Position numbers and translations under genes: made by a program. Shown here piece by piece: positions 1 to 7,757 of a DNA stretch of 23,666 bases (positions are counted from its first letter, which is position 1; each line of letters opens with the position of its first letter). This stretch comes from JANLSE01 sp038214135 (GTDB lineage Bacteria > Chloroflexota > Chloroflexia > Chloroflexales > Roseiflexaceae), in NCBI GenBank assembly GCA_038214135.1, contig JBBQSD010000098.1, positions 1 through 23,666 of the forward strand, given 5' to 3'. The notes below the pieces were generated by a model. It saw only the letters and a program-made list of their open reading frames with translations, had not been told where the DNA came from and made no database searches.

Positions 1-2
1 CT

Positions 3-531
3 GCCAACGATCCATTTGTGATCACGGTTGGGGCCACCGATGATCGCGGCACACCAGCGATCACCGATGACACGGTGCCAACCTGGTCGGCATCTGGCCG
101 AACAATCGATGGCTTCAACAAGCCCGATCTGGTCGCTCCAGGTACGAATATCGTGAGCCTGCTTTCATCTGACAATAGCTTACTTGCAGCCGCCTACCCC
201 CCAGAATCTCTTTACGCTGGCAACTGGTGCCCGAGCCTTTCGTATGTCGGGAACCTCAATGTCCGCCCCAGTTGTGAGCGGTGCTGTCGCACTGCTGCTT
301 CAGTTCACCCCGGATCAGGTCAAGCAGCGGTTGCTGACGACCTCACGGCCATTTGGGGATCGCACTCGCACGGGTGCTGGGTATCTGAACATCCCAGCTA
401 TGGTCGATAGCACCAGCACTGGTAGCACCAATACTGGCATACCAATCAGCCTCATGTTGCAGGATGGCAGCAACCCGACCGTCTGGAACTCGGCCAGTTG
501 GTCGACGGCAAAATGGTCAACAGCACGATAG
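3..531 (+). pseudogene. Subtilisin-like serine protease (peptidase S8), 3' part, frameshifted at a C6 run
   Basis: The 5' end lies outside the window. Reading from base 3 gives ANDPFVITVGATDDRG and later KPDLVAPGTNIVS, which are typical of the region before the catalytic serine in secreted S8 proteases. The catalytic block GTSMSAPVVSGAVALL is in another frame, which runs to a stop at 529-531. The two frames join cleanly at the six Cs of 197-202. With five Cs the protein would read AAAYPQNLFTLATG without a break, so one extra C separates the serine from the rest of the enzyme. The tail after about base 430 is low-complexity, ending in SASWSTAKWSTAR, like the W-S-A-S-W tails of exported Chloroflexi proteases. 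Family assignment is firm. Whether the frameshift is real or a homopolymer sequencing error cannot be told from sequence alone. Confidence 0.85.
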
Positions 532-542
532 GACACCGAGTA

Positions 543-570
543 TTCAGGAGTCAGGAGTCAGGAGTCAGAA
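543..570 (+). repeat. Heptanucleotide tandem repeat, CAGGAGT family
   Basis: Four units of seven bases (TTCAGGA, GTCAGGA, GTCAGGA, GTCAGAA) begin 11 bases after the protease stop codon. The same heptamer forms the left arm of the element after acsF at 17825. No inverted right arm is obvious here. Confidence 0.85.
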
Positions 571-594
571 TAGGGAACCAAGACCCTGATGTAG

Positions 595-618
595 AGACGC
601 CCCAGCGGGGCGTCTTTG
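595..618 (+). terminator. Perfect hairpin, probable terminator
   Basis: AGACGCCCC at 595-603 pairs perfectly with GGGGCGTCT at 607-615 around a 3-base loop (AGC) and runs into TTTGTT. It lies about 65 bases after the protease stop. The stem also resembles the dispersed GTAGAGACGCCCC type of palindromic repeat seen in filamentous bacteria, so it may be a repeat serving as a terminator. Confidence 0.65.
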
Positions 619-903
619 TTATGCGGCATGACCAACAGACATTCGCGGGCCACGGACAATCATTCGAACAAAAGATAAACAAACGAACAAGCGAACAAGC
701 CATTGATTGATTGCAGCCGAGGCATGATCAACGGGTGTTGCGGTGCTACCGACATTCCTTACGGGTCGGGTACCCTCTGGGTGCCGGAGCGCCTGGCCGA
801 GGGAAGGTGGGCCGGGGTACCCTTTGGGCCGGGCACTCCAACCAGACGGCAGCGGTTTCTGGCTGCCAGTTGCTCATAGCGGCATCAATAAACCTAATCA
901 TTA
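619..903. other. Gene-free stretch with degenerate simple repeats
   Basis: I see no convincing gene. Around 676-700 there are reiterated CGAACAAG units (GAACAAGCGAACAAGC). At 769-787 and 815-833 two similar blocks GGGTACCCTYTGGG occur about 46 bases apart. A related GGGTGCCCTCTGGGC is found on the minus strand inside the bchH insertion near 18655-18670, which suggests a dispersed repeat. Short reading frames here have no recognisable protein character. Confidence 0.5.
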
Positions 904-931
904 TTGACAAACCTGACCGATTTAGTAAAAT
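904..931 (+). promoter_or_regulatory. Sigma-70-type promoter for carbonic anhydrase
   Basis: A consensus -35 box TTGACA (904-909) and a -10 box TAAAAT (926-931) are separated by 16 bases. They lie about 40 bases upstream of the carbonic anhydrase start, which has AAGGAG at 958-963. No competing gene is nearby. Confidence 0.65.
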
Positions 932-972
932 AGACATGTACACATTGATATATACAGAAGGAGCAGGCCACG

Positions 973-1473
973 ATGCGCCGATTTGATGAATTTCTCAATG
1001 CCAATCAGCAGTTCAGTGCCGCGTTTGATCGCGGTGATCTGCCTATGCCGCCGGCCCGCCATGTTGCCGTTGTGGCGTGCATGGATGCGCGGTTGCACCC
1101 AGAGAAGGTATTCGGCATTGATATTGGCGATGCCCATGTGATCCGTAATGCTGGCGGGCGCGTTTCAGATGATGTTATTCGCTCGCTTGTGATATCGGAG
1201 CGATTGCTTGGGACGACCGAGGTTGTGGTTCTGCATCACACCGATTGTGGCATGCTGACGTTCACAAACGAGCAGTTGGCCGACAAGGTGCAGGCCGAAT
1301 TGGGCGTTGATGTACACGGGCGGGATTTCCTGGCCTTTAGTGATCTGGAGCAGAGTGTTCGTGATGATGTTGCGATCCTACGCCAATCGCCATTGATTCC
1401 ACAGGATTTCCCTGTCAGTGGTGCCATCTATGATGTTACAACTGGGGTTGTTCACGAGGTTGTGCGGGCATAG
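973..1473 (+). CDS. Beta-class carbonic anhydrase
   Basis: This 166-aa protein should interconvert CO2 and bicarbonate in the cytoplasm using a zinc ion. The expected ligands are visible: Cys36 in CMDAR (with the Asp38/Arg40 dyad of the family) and the pair His89/Cys92 in HHTDCG. The conserved stretch VIRNAGGR follows at about residues 57-63. The length fits the short beta-CA subgroup without an N-terminal extension. The ATG has AAGGAG nine bases upstream and a good promoter before that. The gene is flanked by its own promoter and terminator, so it is probably monocistronic. In a Chloroflexales phototroph, bicarbonate supply for the biotin carboxylases of the 3-hydroxypropionate pathway is a plausible use, but that is inference. 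Confidence 0.93.
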   Translation: MRRFDEFLNANQQFSAAFDRGDLPMPPARHVAVVACMDARLHPEKVFGIDIGDAHVIRNAGGRVSDDVIRSLVISERLLGTTEVVVLHHTDCGMLTFTNEQLADKVQAELGVDVHGRDFLAFSDLEQSVRDDVAILRQSPLIPQDFPVSGAIYDVTTGVVHEVVRA

Positions 1474-1513
1474 GTTGCTTGTTGGTGGCGTGATCCGCTA
1501 TGACATATCTTCC

Positions 1514-1559
1514 AAACGGTAGTTATCGGGTGCAGGTATCCGACAACTACCGTTTTTAT
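1514..1559 (+). terminator. Rho-independent terminator after carbonic anhydrase
   Basis: AAACGGTAGTT (1514-1524) pairs with AACTACCGTTT (1545-1555). The 20-base loop can extend the stem through TCGG/CCGA (1526-1529 with 1540-1543), and a T-rich tail follows. Confidence 0.85.
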
Positions 1560-1635
1560 TTACGGTTCGAGGGATCGTGCTATACTAGCGGTGCATTCAA
1601 CCTTCTTTGATAGGTTCAATGGAGAGGGTACGATT

Positions 1636-1734
1636 TGCAGGGACGCGATAGATCACGTCCGTATAACGTATCATCAGAATAGCTATGCAGGGACGCGATC
1701 TATCGCGACCGTATAACGTATCATTTGTTAGCTT
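1636..1734. repeat. Two 39-bp direct repeats, each containing a GACGCGAT-type palindrome
   Basis: Copies at 1636-1674 and 1686-1734 begin TGCAGGGACGCGAT and end CCGTATAACGTATCAT, offset by 50 bases. Differences between them fall in the centre (AGATCACGT versus CTATCGCGA). That centre is a near-palindrome, so each copy can fold. The block lies between the carbonic anhydrase terminator and the ThuA gene and has the look of a dispersed intergenic repeat. Confidence 0.75.
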
Positions 1735-1769
1735 TGCCGAGGTACCGTTGTAACGAATGGAGGCACTCC

Positions 1770-2504
1770 GTGAGCAAGATCCGTGTCACCGTATGGAATG
1801 AGTTCCGCCACGAGAAGCATGCCGATCATCCAGCAAGCACACTCTACCCAGATGGGATTCATGGGGCGATCGCTGCTGGGTTGAGCGTCCATGATGATTT
1901 TGTCGTTCGCACTGCGACACTCGATCAGCCTGAGCATGGGCTGACCGATGAGGTGCTGAATAGCACCGATGTCCTGACATGGTGGGGCCACATGGCCCAT
2001 CACGAGGTCAGCGATGCGGTGGTGGATAAGGTTCAGAAGCGGGTGTTGGATGGGATGGGCTTGATCGTTCTGCACTCTGGCCACTTCTCGAAGATCTTTA
2101 AGCGGCTGATGGGGACGACATGCGATCTGAAATGGCGTGAGTCGACCGACAATGAGCGGTTATGGATTCTCGAACCGGGCCACCCGATCGTTGAAGGCTT
2201 GGGTGAGACAATAGAGATCGGGCCAGAAGAGATGTATGGTGAACGCTTTGATATCCCGGCCCCCGAAACGCTCGTAATGGTCAGTTGGTTCACTGGTGGC
2301 GAAGTGTTCCGCAGTGGTTGCTGCTATACCCGTGGCCGTGGCAAGATCTTCTATTTCCGCCCTGGCCATGAATCATACCCGACCTATTTTAATGCCGATG
2401 TACGACGGGTGATGGCCAATGCCAGCCGATGGGCTGCCCCAGTTGCCGGGCCAGTGCCATTCTTTGGCAATGCCAAGCCACGTGAGGTCTTGCCAGCAGA
2501 ATAA
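1770..2504 (+). CDS. ThuA-domain (trehalose-utilization-like) protein
   Basis: The protein of 244 aa belongs to the ThuA family, a class I glutamine-amidotransferase-like fold of uncertain biochemical role, often linked to sugar catabolism. Supporting stretches are the start KIRVTVWNEFRHE, the strand-turn TDVLTWWGHMAHHEV, the nucleophile-elbow-like region GLIVLHSGHFSKIF at about residues 97-110, and the C-terminal GRGKIFYFRPGHE. The chosen start is GTG at 1770, because GGAGG lies six bases upstream (1759-1763) and homology begins at once. A longer frame from ATG 1725 would add residues of no family character and overlap the repeat region. It is followed by a strong terminator, so it appears to be a single-gene unit. 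The precise substrate is unknown. Confidence 0.85.
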   Translation: MSKIRVTVWNEFRHEKHADHPASTLYPDGIHGAIAAGLSVHDDFVVRTATLDQPEHGLTDEVLNSTDVLTWWGHMAHHEVSDAVVDKVQKRVLDGMGLIVLHSGHFSKIFKRLMGTTCDLKWRESTDNERLWILEPGHPIVEGLGETIEIGPEEMYGERFDIPAPETLVMVSWFTGGEVFRSGCCYTRGRGKIFYFRPGHESYPTYFNADVRRVMANASRWAAPVAGPVPFFGNAKPREVLPAE

Positions 2505-2520
2505 TTGCTTGGCTGATGAA

Positions 2521-2564
2521 GACGAGGAGATCTGCAAGCAAATGCAGATCTCCTCGTCGTTTGT
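2521..2564 (+). terminator. Strong rho-independent terminator after the ThuA gene
   Basis: GACGAGGAGATCTGCA (2521-2536) is the perfect complement of 2543-2558, giving a 16-bp stem with a six-base loop (AGCAAA), followed by GTTTGTTT. It could also stop transcription from the opposite direction. Confidence 0.92.
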
Positions 2565-2613
2565 TTCTGGCATACAGACCAGAATGTTGCCAATTGGTGT
2601 GCGATTCTGATGC

Positions 2614-2642
2614 TTGACAATCCATAGGCCAGGGCTTACCAT
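2614..2642 (+). promoter_or_regulatory. Candidate promoter for the LOV kinase operon
   Basis: TTGACA (2614-2619) is followed after 17 bases by TACCAT (2637-2642), a 4/6 match to the -10 consensus. Further on, GATAC (2708-2712) and GTATC (2719-2723) form a small inverted repeat that could be an operator or the base of a weak hairpin. Assignment is by position and consensus only. Confidence 0.4.
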
Positions 2643-2789
2643 TCGGTATACTATCGCCTCCTGATGGTGCAATCGGCATCATAAGTGCGCCTATTGTATT
2701 CGTTTCGGATACCATAGTGTATCGGAGCGCACCGCAGATGACGTGTGGTCACTCGCTTGGTGCTCCAATCTTGCCAAGTGAGGCCGATC

Positions 2790-5700
2790 ATGCAAGCGCT
2801 TCCGGTTGCGTATCTCCTCCCTATTCCAATATGCCACGATATGATTGATGATATCGTGCTGCAGTTGGTGCCAGATCTACAGATTCTATCATTCGCTGAG
2901 ATTGCTGCTCATGTAGGGCCAAGCCAACGCTATACAATGGTATTCATTCGGTTGTATGCAGCAGATGATGATCTGCCTGCCCTGCTGAACGTTGCGTTGT
3001 GCGTTGCTGCTGGTTGCCCGATTGTGTTGGTGGTACCGCCAGAAGCAGAAGCGCAAGCGGCTGCCGCCCTGCATGCGGGTGTAGAAGATTACCTGCTGGC
3101 TACGCCACTGCAACTGCAGCGCCTCCCACACATGATCGAGCGTGCAGCAACAATGGCGCGACTAACAACAACTATCGATCATGCAGAGACCGAGCTTAAT
3201 TTGCGTGCCCAGGCGATAGCCGTCGTCAACGATGGGATTGTTATTGTTGATATGCGATGGTCAAATCAGCCAGTGATCTATTGTAATCCTGCCTTTACGC
3301 AGATTACGGGGTATGCTGTTGAGGAAATTGTCGGGCAGAATTGTCATATACTGCAAGGGCCAGAGACCGAGTCAAGCATGCGTGGTGTGATGCGCGATGC
3401 AATCCAACAGGCGAAGCCATGCCATGTTGTTATGCGTAACTACCGGCGCGATGGAACACCATTCTGGAATGAGATTTTCCTGGCACCGGTTATTGATCAG
3501 AATGGCCACCTGACCCATATGGTCGGCACACAGCGGGATGTTACGATCCGCCTTGAGGCAGAAGAACATCTTCGCCGGCAGCATCTTCGCCAGCAAGGTT
3601 TGAGCGAGGTTGGCAAGGCACTCGCCGATATTCGCTTGAATGAAACGATGGCACTTCAGCAAGCGGCACAGCATGTCGCCCAACTTGTGGGTGATGCGTG
3701 TACGATCATGTTAATAAGCGCTGATCGGCAGAGGCTTGAGATTGCCGCACTGTATCATGCTGATCCCAACATCGAAGAACTCAGCCGCGTGTTGTTTAGT
3801 AGGTTGCAATATGCTGTGGATGAACCAGATACGCAACCACTGCTTATCCATGGGCAATCGTTCATCCTCACCAGCGAACAGATCGATCTGCTGCCATCTA
3901 TCTACCAACCAAGCCTACTTGCGTATCGTGAGCACGCTGGGCTGCATGGACTGATGTTGGTGCCATTATGGGCACAACGTGAGGTTATTGGGATGATGAT
4001 CGCGGTTCGCAATCAGCCCAACCAACCCTATACCACTGCTGATCTTTCGTTCTTTCAGGAGATCGCTGAATGGACGGCGCTATCGGTTGCAAATCTGCGG
4101 TTGTTCCATGCGGTACAGCATGAGCTTGCCGCACGCCAGGTTGCCGAAGAATCGCTACGCACTGCCGAGGCACACTACCGAATGATGGTCGAAAGCCTTC
4201 CGCTAGCGATCTTAACGATTGTGCTTGATCAACCCGGCACGGTACCATATATTAGCCCGCAGATCGAGGAGTTGCTTGGATTTCGTGTTGCAGAATGGCA
4301 GGCACAGCCTGATCTCTGGCGGCGGCAGGCGCATCCAGATGATCTCCCTGGCCTCCAAGCTGCTGCCGTATCTGCATTCGCTGAAAATCATGGCAGCTTC
4401 CGGTATGAATACCGCCAGTACCATCGTGATGGCCATATTGTCTGGATTCGCTATGATCAGCGGATCATTACCGTCGATCAGCAGCGCTTTTTGATATCTA
4501 CGATGCGGGATATCACTCAGCGCAAACAGGCGGAGGCGGCATTACAGCAGACTCAAGAGCTCTATCGTGTGATCACCGAGACTATTTCAGACGCGATCAT
4601 CACAATTGATCAGCATAGCGTGATCCTGTATGCCAATGAGGTTGTTGAGACGATCTTTGGCCACTCATACAGGGCACTAGTTGGCCAGGATCTTGTGGTA
4701 CTGATCCCAGACTATTTGCGTACACTGCATCGGAATGCATTACAAGCCTATGTTGAAACTGGGCAACGGCATCTGCATACCTGGAATCGGGTTCAGTTAC
4801 CTGGCCTGCACCGCGATGGTCATCAGATCCCGCTTGAGATCTCCTTTGGTGATGCCTGGCAGGATGGCCGCCGCATTTTCACCGGGATCATCCACGATAT
4901 TACAGCGCGTAAACATTCCGAAGCATTGCTGCAGGATAGTAACGAGCGCTATGATCTGGCGGTTCAGGGTTCTAGCGATGGGATCTGGGATTGGAATGTG
5001 CAGACTGATCTGGTCTACTTCTCGCCACGCTTCCGCGAGCTTATGGGCTATGGCTATGCGCCATTTCTTGGTGGAATGGCATCACTTGATGCAGTTATTC
5101 ACCCAGATGACCGTGATCGTACGGTTGCTGCAATTACGGCACATTTCACGGATCGCGTCCCATTCAGTGTTGAGTATCGGCTGAATACTGTTTCCGATGG
5201 CTATCGCTGGTTTCTTGTGCGTGGCCAGGGATTGTGGGATGCTGAGGGTCGCCCGGTTCGTATGGCTGGTTCGTTGACGGATATTCATGATGCGAAAATC
5301 GCGCATGGGCAACTCGAAGAGCTGAACCACACACTTGAGCAACGAATTGCCAATCGCACCGCCCAGCTCGAAAGCACGCTACAGGATCTGCGTGAGCGTA
5401 GTGAGGAACTAGCCCGAGCAAACCGTGAACTTGCGCAGGCTGGCCGGCTGAAGGATGAGTTTCTGGCCAATATGAGCCATGAGTTACGCACACCGCTGAC
5501 ATCTATTCTTGGCCGAGCCGAATTACTGCAGGAGGATCAATCCGAATTATTAACGGATTTTCAGCGACGCTCAATTCGAAGCATTGAGGAAAGTGGTCGC
5601 CATCTGCTGGAGTTGATCAACGATATTCTTGATCTCTCGAAGATTGAGGCTGGTAAGATTACACTCGAATTGCAATCGGTTGCCGTCGCTGAGTTGTGTC

Positions 5701-6161
5701 AATCCTGCATTCGTATGGTTCATTCGACGGCCTTTAAAAAGCGGTTGACGGTGCATACCTCGATAGATCCAGCGCTTACGACGATTATTGCCGATCAGCG
5801 GCGGCTCAAACAGATTATCGTCAATTTGCTATCGAATGCGATAAAATTCACCCCTGCAGATAACAAGATTGGGTTGGAAGCACGCGCTGATGTTTTGGCG
5901 CAAGAAGCGCATTTTACCGTATGGGATACGGGTATCGGTATTGCCAAAGAAGATCAATCTCGCTTGTTTCAGCCATTCGTACAGATCGATAGTAGCCTCA
6001 CACGCCAGTATGAAGGCACAGGACTTGGGCTTATGTTGGTTACTCATCTAACGTCCATGCATGGTGGGCGGGTGACACTCGATAGCATTCCAGATCAGGG
6101 CAGCCGTTTTACTGTCACACTGCCGTGGCCTCTCGCCAGCCAACTCAGATTGCCAGGCTAA
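2790..6161 (+). CDS. LOV-domain multi-PAS/GAF sensor histidine kinase
   Basis: A soluble sensor kinase of 1123 aa. In order (residues from ATG 2790): a degenerate receiver-like region (about 15-125); a LOV-type PAS (about 140-255) with flavin-adduct Cys185 in GQNCHILQG plus NPAF, NYRRDGTPFWN and the closing GTQRD; a GAF domain (about 270-440); three PAS domains (about 460-580, 585-705, 715-835) ending in R-D-I-T or similar; a coiled coil (about 840-890); HisKA with His897 in SHELRTP; and an HATPase with N box NLLSNAIKF near 1012, DTGIGI and GTGLGL. It should autophosphorylate in response to blue light and other signals. ATG 2790 has AAGTGAGG six bases upstream. An upstream GTG at 2745 lacks a ribosome site but remains possible. 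No receiver is fused at the C-terminus; the partner is probably the next gene, 48 bases on. Confidence 0.92.
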   Translation: MQALPVAYLLPIPICHDMIDDIVLQLVPDLQILSFAEIAAHVGPSQRYTMVFIRLYAADDDLPALLNVALCVAAGCPIVLVVPPEAEAQAAAALHAGVEDYLLATPLQLQRLPHMIERAATMARLTTTIDHAETELNLRAQAIAVVNDGIVIVDMRWSNQPVIYCNPAFTQITGYAVEEIVGQNCHILQGPETESSMRGVMRDAIQQAKPCHVVMRNYRRDGTPFWNEIFLAPVIDQNGHLTHMVGTQRDVTIRLEAEEHLRRQHLRQQGLSEVGKALADIRLNETMALQQAAQHVAQLVGDACTIMLISADRQRLEIAALYHADPNIEELSRVLFSRLQYAVDEPDTQPLLIHGQSFILTSEQIDLLPSIYQPSLLAYREHAGLHGLMLVPLWAQREVIGMMIAVRNQPNQPYTTADLSFFQEIAEWTALSVANLRLFHAVQHELAARQVAEESLRTAEAHYRMMVESLPLAILTIVLDQPGTVPYISPQIEELLGFRVAEWQAQPDLWRRQAHPDDLPGLQAAAVSAFAENHGSFRYEYRQYHRDGHIVWIRYDQRIITVDQQRFLISTMRDITQRKQAEAALQQTQELYRVITETISDAIITIDQHSVILYANEVVETIFGHSYRALVGQDLVVLIPDYLRTLHRNALQAYVETGQRHLHTWNRVQLPGLHRDGHQIPLEISFGDAWQDGRRIFTGIIHDITARKHSEALLQDSNERYDLAVQGSSDGIWDWNVQTDLVYFSPRFRELMGYGYAPFLGGMASLDAVIHPDDRDRTVAAITAHFTDRVPFSVEYRLNTVSDGYRWFLVRGQGLWDAEGRPVRMAGSLTDIHDAKIAHGQLEELNHTLEQRIANRTAQLESTLQDLRERSEELARANRELAQAGRLKDEFLANMSHELRTPLTSILGRAELLQEDQSELLTDFQRRSIRSIEESGRHLLELINDILDLSKIEAGKITLELQSVAVAELCQSCIRMVHSTAFKKRLTVHTSIDPALTTIIADQRRLKQIIVNLLSNAIKFTPADNKIGLEARADVLAQEAHFTVWDTGIGIAKEDQSRLFQPFVQIDSSLTRQYEGTGLGLMLVTHLTSMHGGRVTLDSIPDQGSRFTVTLPWPLASQLRLPG

Positions 6162-6209
6162 ACGTATACATTGCCCTGCCCATGTTCAGATGTTCAGAAA
6201 GGCTTTTTC

Positions 6210-7562
6210 ATGATTAGACCAACAACGCTCTTGATTGTTGATGACCACACCGAGATGCGCGAACTACTCGCAGATCTTTTGAAACCGCTTGGTTTTGTGT
6301 TGCTATTTGCTGCCAACGGCCAGGAGGCGCTGACACGAGCTGTGGAACATCAGCCGGATCTGCTGTTACTTGATGTGATGATGCCGGACATGGATGGCTT
6401 TGAAGTCTGCCGCCGCCTTCGTGAGATACCCGCGACGAAGGAGATGCCGATTATTATGGTCACAGCACTCGATGATCAGGAATCGCGTATTACTGGCATT
6501 GAAGTCGGAGCGGATGACTTCATCTCCAAACCATTCAATCGGGCCGAGATGCGTGCGCGGGTGCGTACGATTGTGCGACTCAACCGTTACCGGCATCTGA
6601 ATGATGAGCGGGTGCGTTTCGAGCAGTTGTTTGTGCGCTCGCCCGATGGCATTGCCGCTGTCGATACAAATGGCATGATTCGGCTGGTGAACCCGGCAAT
6701 GATCCGGTTGACACGCGCCACCGATCCACAGGCGCTGATTGGCATGCAATTGCGGGATCTGATTGCCGAGCCGTATCAGCGTGAATGCGACATACTCTTA
6801 CTGGCCGCATCTGCGAATCTTGCCTATATTGAGCGCCGCGAAATGGTGCTGATCTGTGCTGATGGTACAACGCTGCCAGCCGAATTGACGATCGGGGCGT
6901 TTCTATGGGAGGATCGCCCAACAGCGCAGGTGATTGTTCGTGATATTAGTGAGCGCAAGCGATCTGAGGCGGCCATTCAATCGCTGAATGCCGATCTGCT
7001 GGATGCCTATGATGTTACACTGGAAGGGTGGGCCAGGGCACTCGATCTGCGTGACCACGAGACCGAGGGCCATTCTCAGCGTGTGACGAATCTGACGGTG
7101 CGGCTTGCACACACATTTGGGCTTAATCCAGAGGTACTTGTGAACATCCGCCGTGGCGCATTGTTGCACGATATTGGCAAGATGGGCATTCCCGATCAGA
7201 TCCTGCGCAAACCAGGGCCACTGAGTGATGAGGAATGGGTGATTATGCGCCTGCATCCAGGCCATGCCTACGAATTGCTGCGCCCCATTCGCTTCCTCCA
7301 GCCTGCGTTAGAGATTCCCTACTGCCATCATGAACGATGGGATGGCAAGGGCTACCCACGTGGGCTGCGCGGCGAAGAGATCCCATTGGCAGCACGGATC
7401 TTTGCCGTTGTCGATGTGTGGGATGCCCTCACAAATGATCGCCCGTATCGGGCAGCCCTGCCAGTTTCCGAGGTGCGTGCGTATATGGCGAAACAATCCA
7501 ACACGCATTTCGATCCACAGATCTTGGAGGTGTTTCTGCATATGATGGAAACAGTGGAATGA
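6210..7562 (+). CDS. Response regulator: receiver-PAS-HD-GYP (c-di-GMP phosphodiesterase type)
   Basis: The protein is 450 aa. Residues 1-120 form a CheY-like receiver with acidic pair Asp11/Asp12, phospho-acceptor Asp55 in LLLLDVMMPDMDG, and Lys107 in SKPF. Residues 130-250 form a PAS domain ending RDISERK. Residues 262-450 form an HD-GYP domain with HDIGKMGIPD (His320/Asp321), HPGHAYELL (His349, His352), HHERWDGKGYP (373-383) and GLRGEEIPLAARI, so the metal ligands and the GYP signature are intact and hydrolysis of cyclic-di-GMP is expected. ATG 6210 was chosen because AGAAAGG lies seven bases upstream and the receiver fold starts at once; a longer frame from 6171 adds residues without family character. 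It follows the LOV kinase by 48 bases on the same strand and is very likely its cognate partner. Confidence 0.93.
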   Translation: MIRPTTLLIVDDHTEMRELLADLLKPLGFVLLFAANGQEALTRAVEHQPDLLLLDVMMPDMDGFEVCRRLREIPATKEMPIIMVTALDDQESRITGIEVGADDFISKPFNRAEMRARVRTIVRLNRYRHLNDERVRFEQLFVRSPDGIAAVDTNGMIRLVNPAMIRLTRATDPQALIGMQLRDLIAEPYQRECDILLLAASANLAYIERREMVLICADGTTLPAELTIGAFLWEDRPTAQVIVRDISERKRSEAAIQSLNADLLDAYDVTLEGWARALDLRDHETEGHSQRVTNLTVRLAHTFGLNPEVLVNIRRGALLHDIGKMGIPDQILRKPGPLSDEEWVIMRLHPGHAYELLRPIRFLQPALEIPYCHHERWDGKGYPRGLRGEEIPLAARIFAVVDVWDALTNDRPYRAALPVSEVRAYMAKQSNTHFDPQILEVFLHMMETVE

Positions 7563-7568
7563 AGCAGT

Positions 7569-7706
7569 TCTCAGCTTTCAGCTCTCAGCTCTCAGCCCTC
7601 AGCTTTCAGCTCTCAGCTTTTTTTGGTGCCAGCGGAGGTCTTTCGGTAACTATAACCTCTGTCGCCACACAAACACCTATTGTTTGCGCTCCTGAAAGCT
7701 GAGAGG
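7569..7706. repeat. Heptamer-armed intergenic element, copy A
   Basis: Seven consecutive heptamers of the form YYTCAGC (7569-7617) start six bases after the HD-GYP stop. A T7 run and a core of about 75 bases follow, then an inverted right arm containing GAAAGCTGAGAG (7694-7705). The core is very similar to that of copy B (shared TTTCGGTAACTATAACCTCTG). It contains the hairpin CAAACA-CCTAT-TGTTTG. The left arm plus T run could also act as a terminator. Confidence 0.85.
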
Positions 7707-7735
7707 CCAGGATGCCGGGCAATACTGCATTCTGT

Positions 7736-7757
7736 GGGCGAACACGCAGGTTCGCCC
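7736..7757. terminator. Hairpin at the 3' end of the MocA-family gene
   Basis: GGGCGAAC (7736-7743) pairs with GTTCGCCC (7750-7757) around a six-base loop. It overlaps the stop codon of the minus-strand gene (7757-7759) by one base. It lies between convergent genes and probably ends transcription of at least one of them, although no long T tract follows. It also resembles a dispersed GGGCGAAC palindromic repeat. Confidence 0.5.

Noticed and set aside
711..986. Small plus-strand frame of 91 aa before the carbonic anhydrase
   Set aside because: It runs through the promoter and repeat-like GGGTACCC blocks, lacks a ribosome site and overlaps the carbonic anhydrase start.
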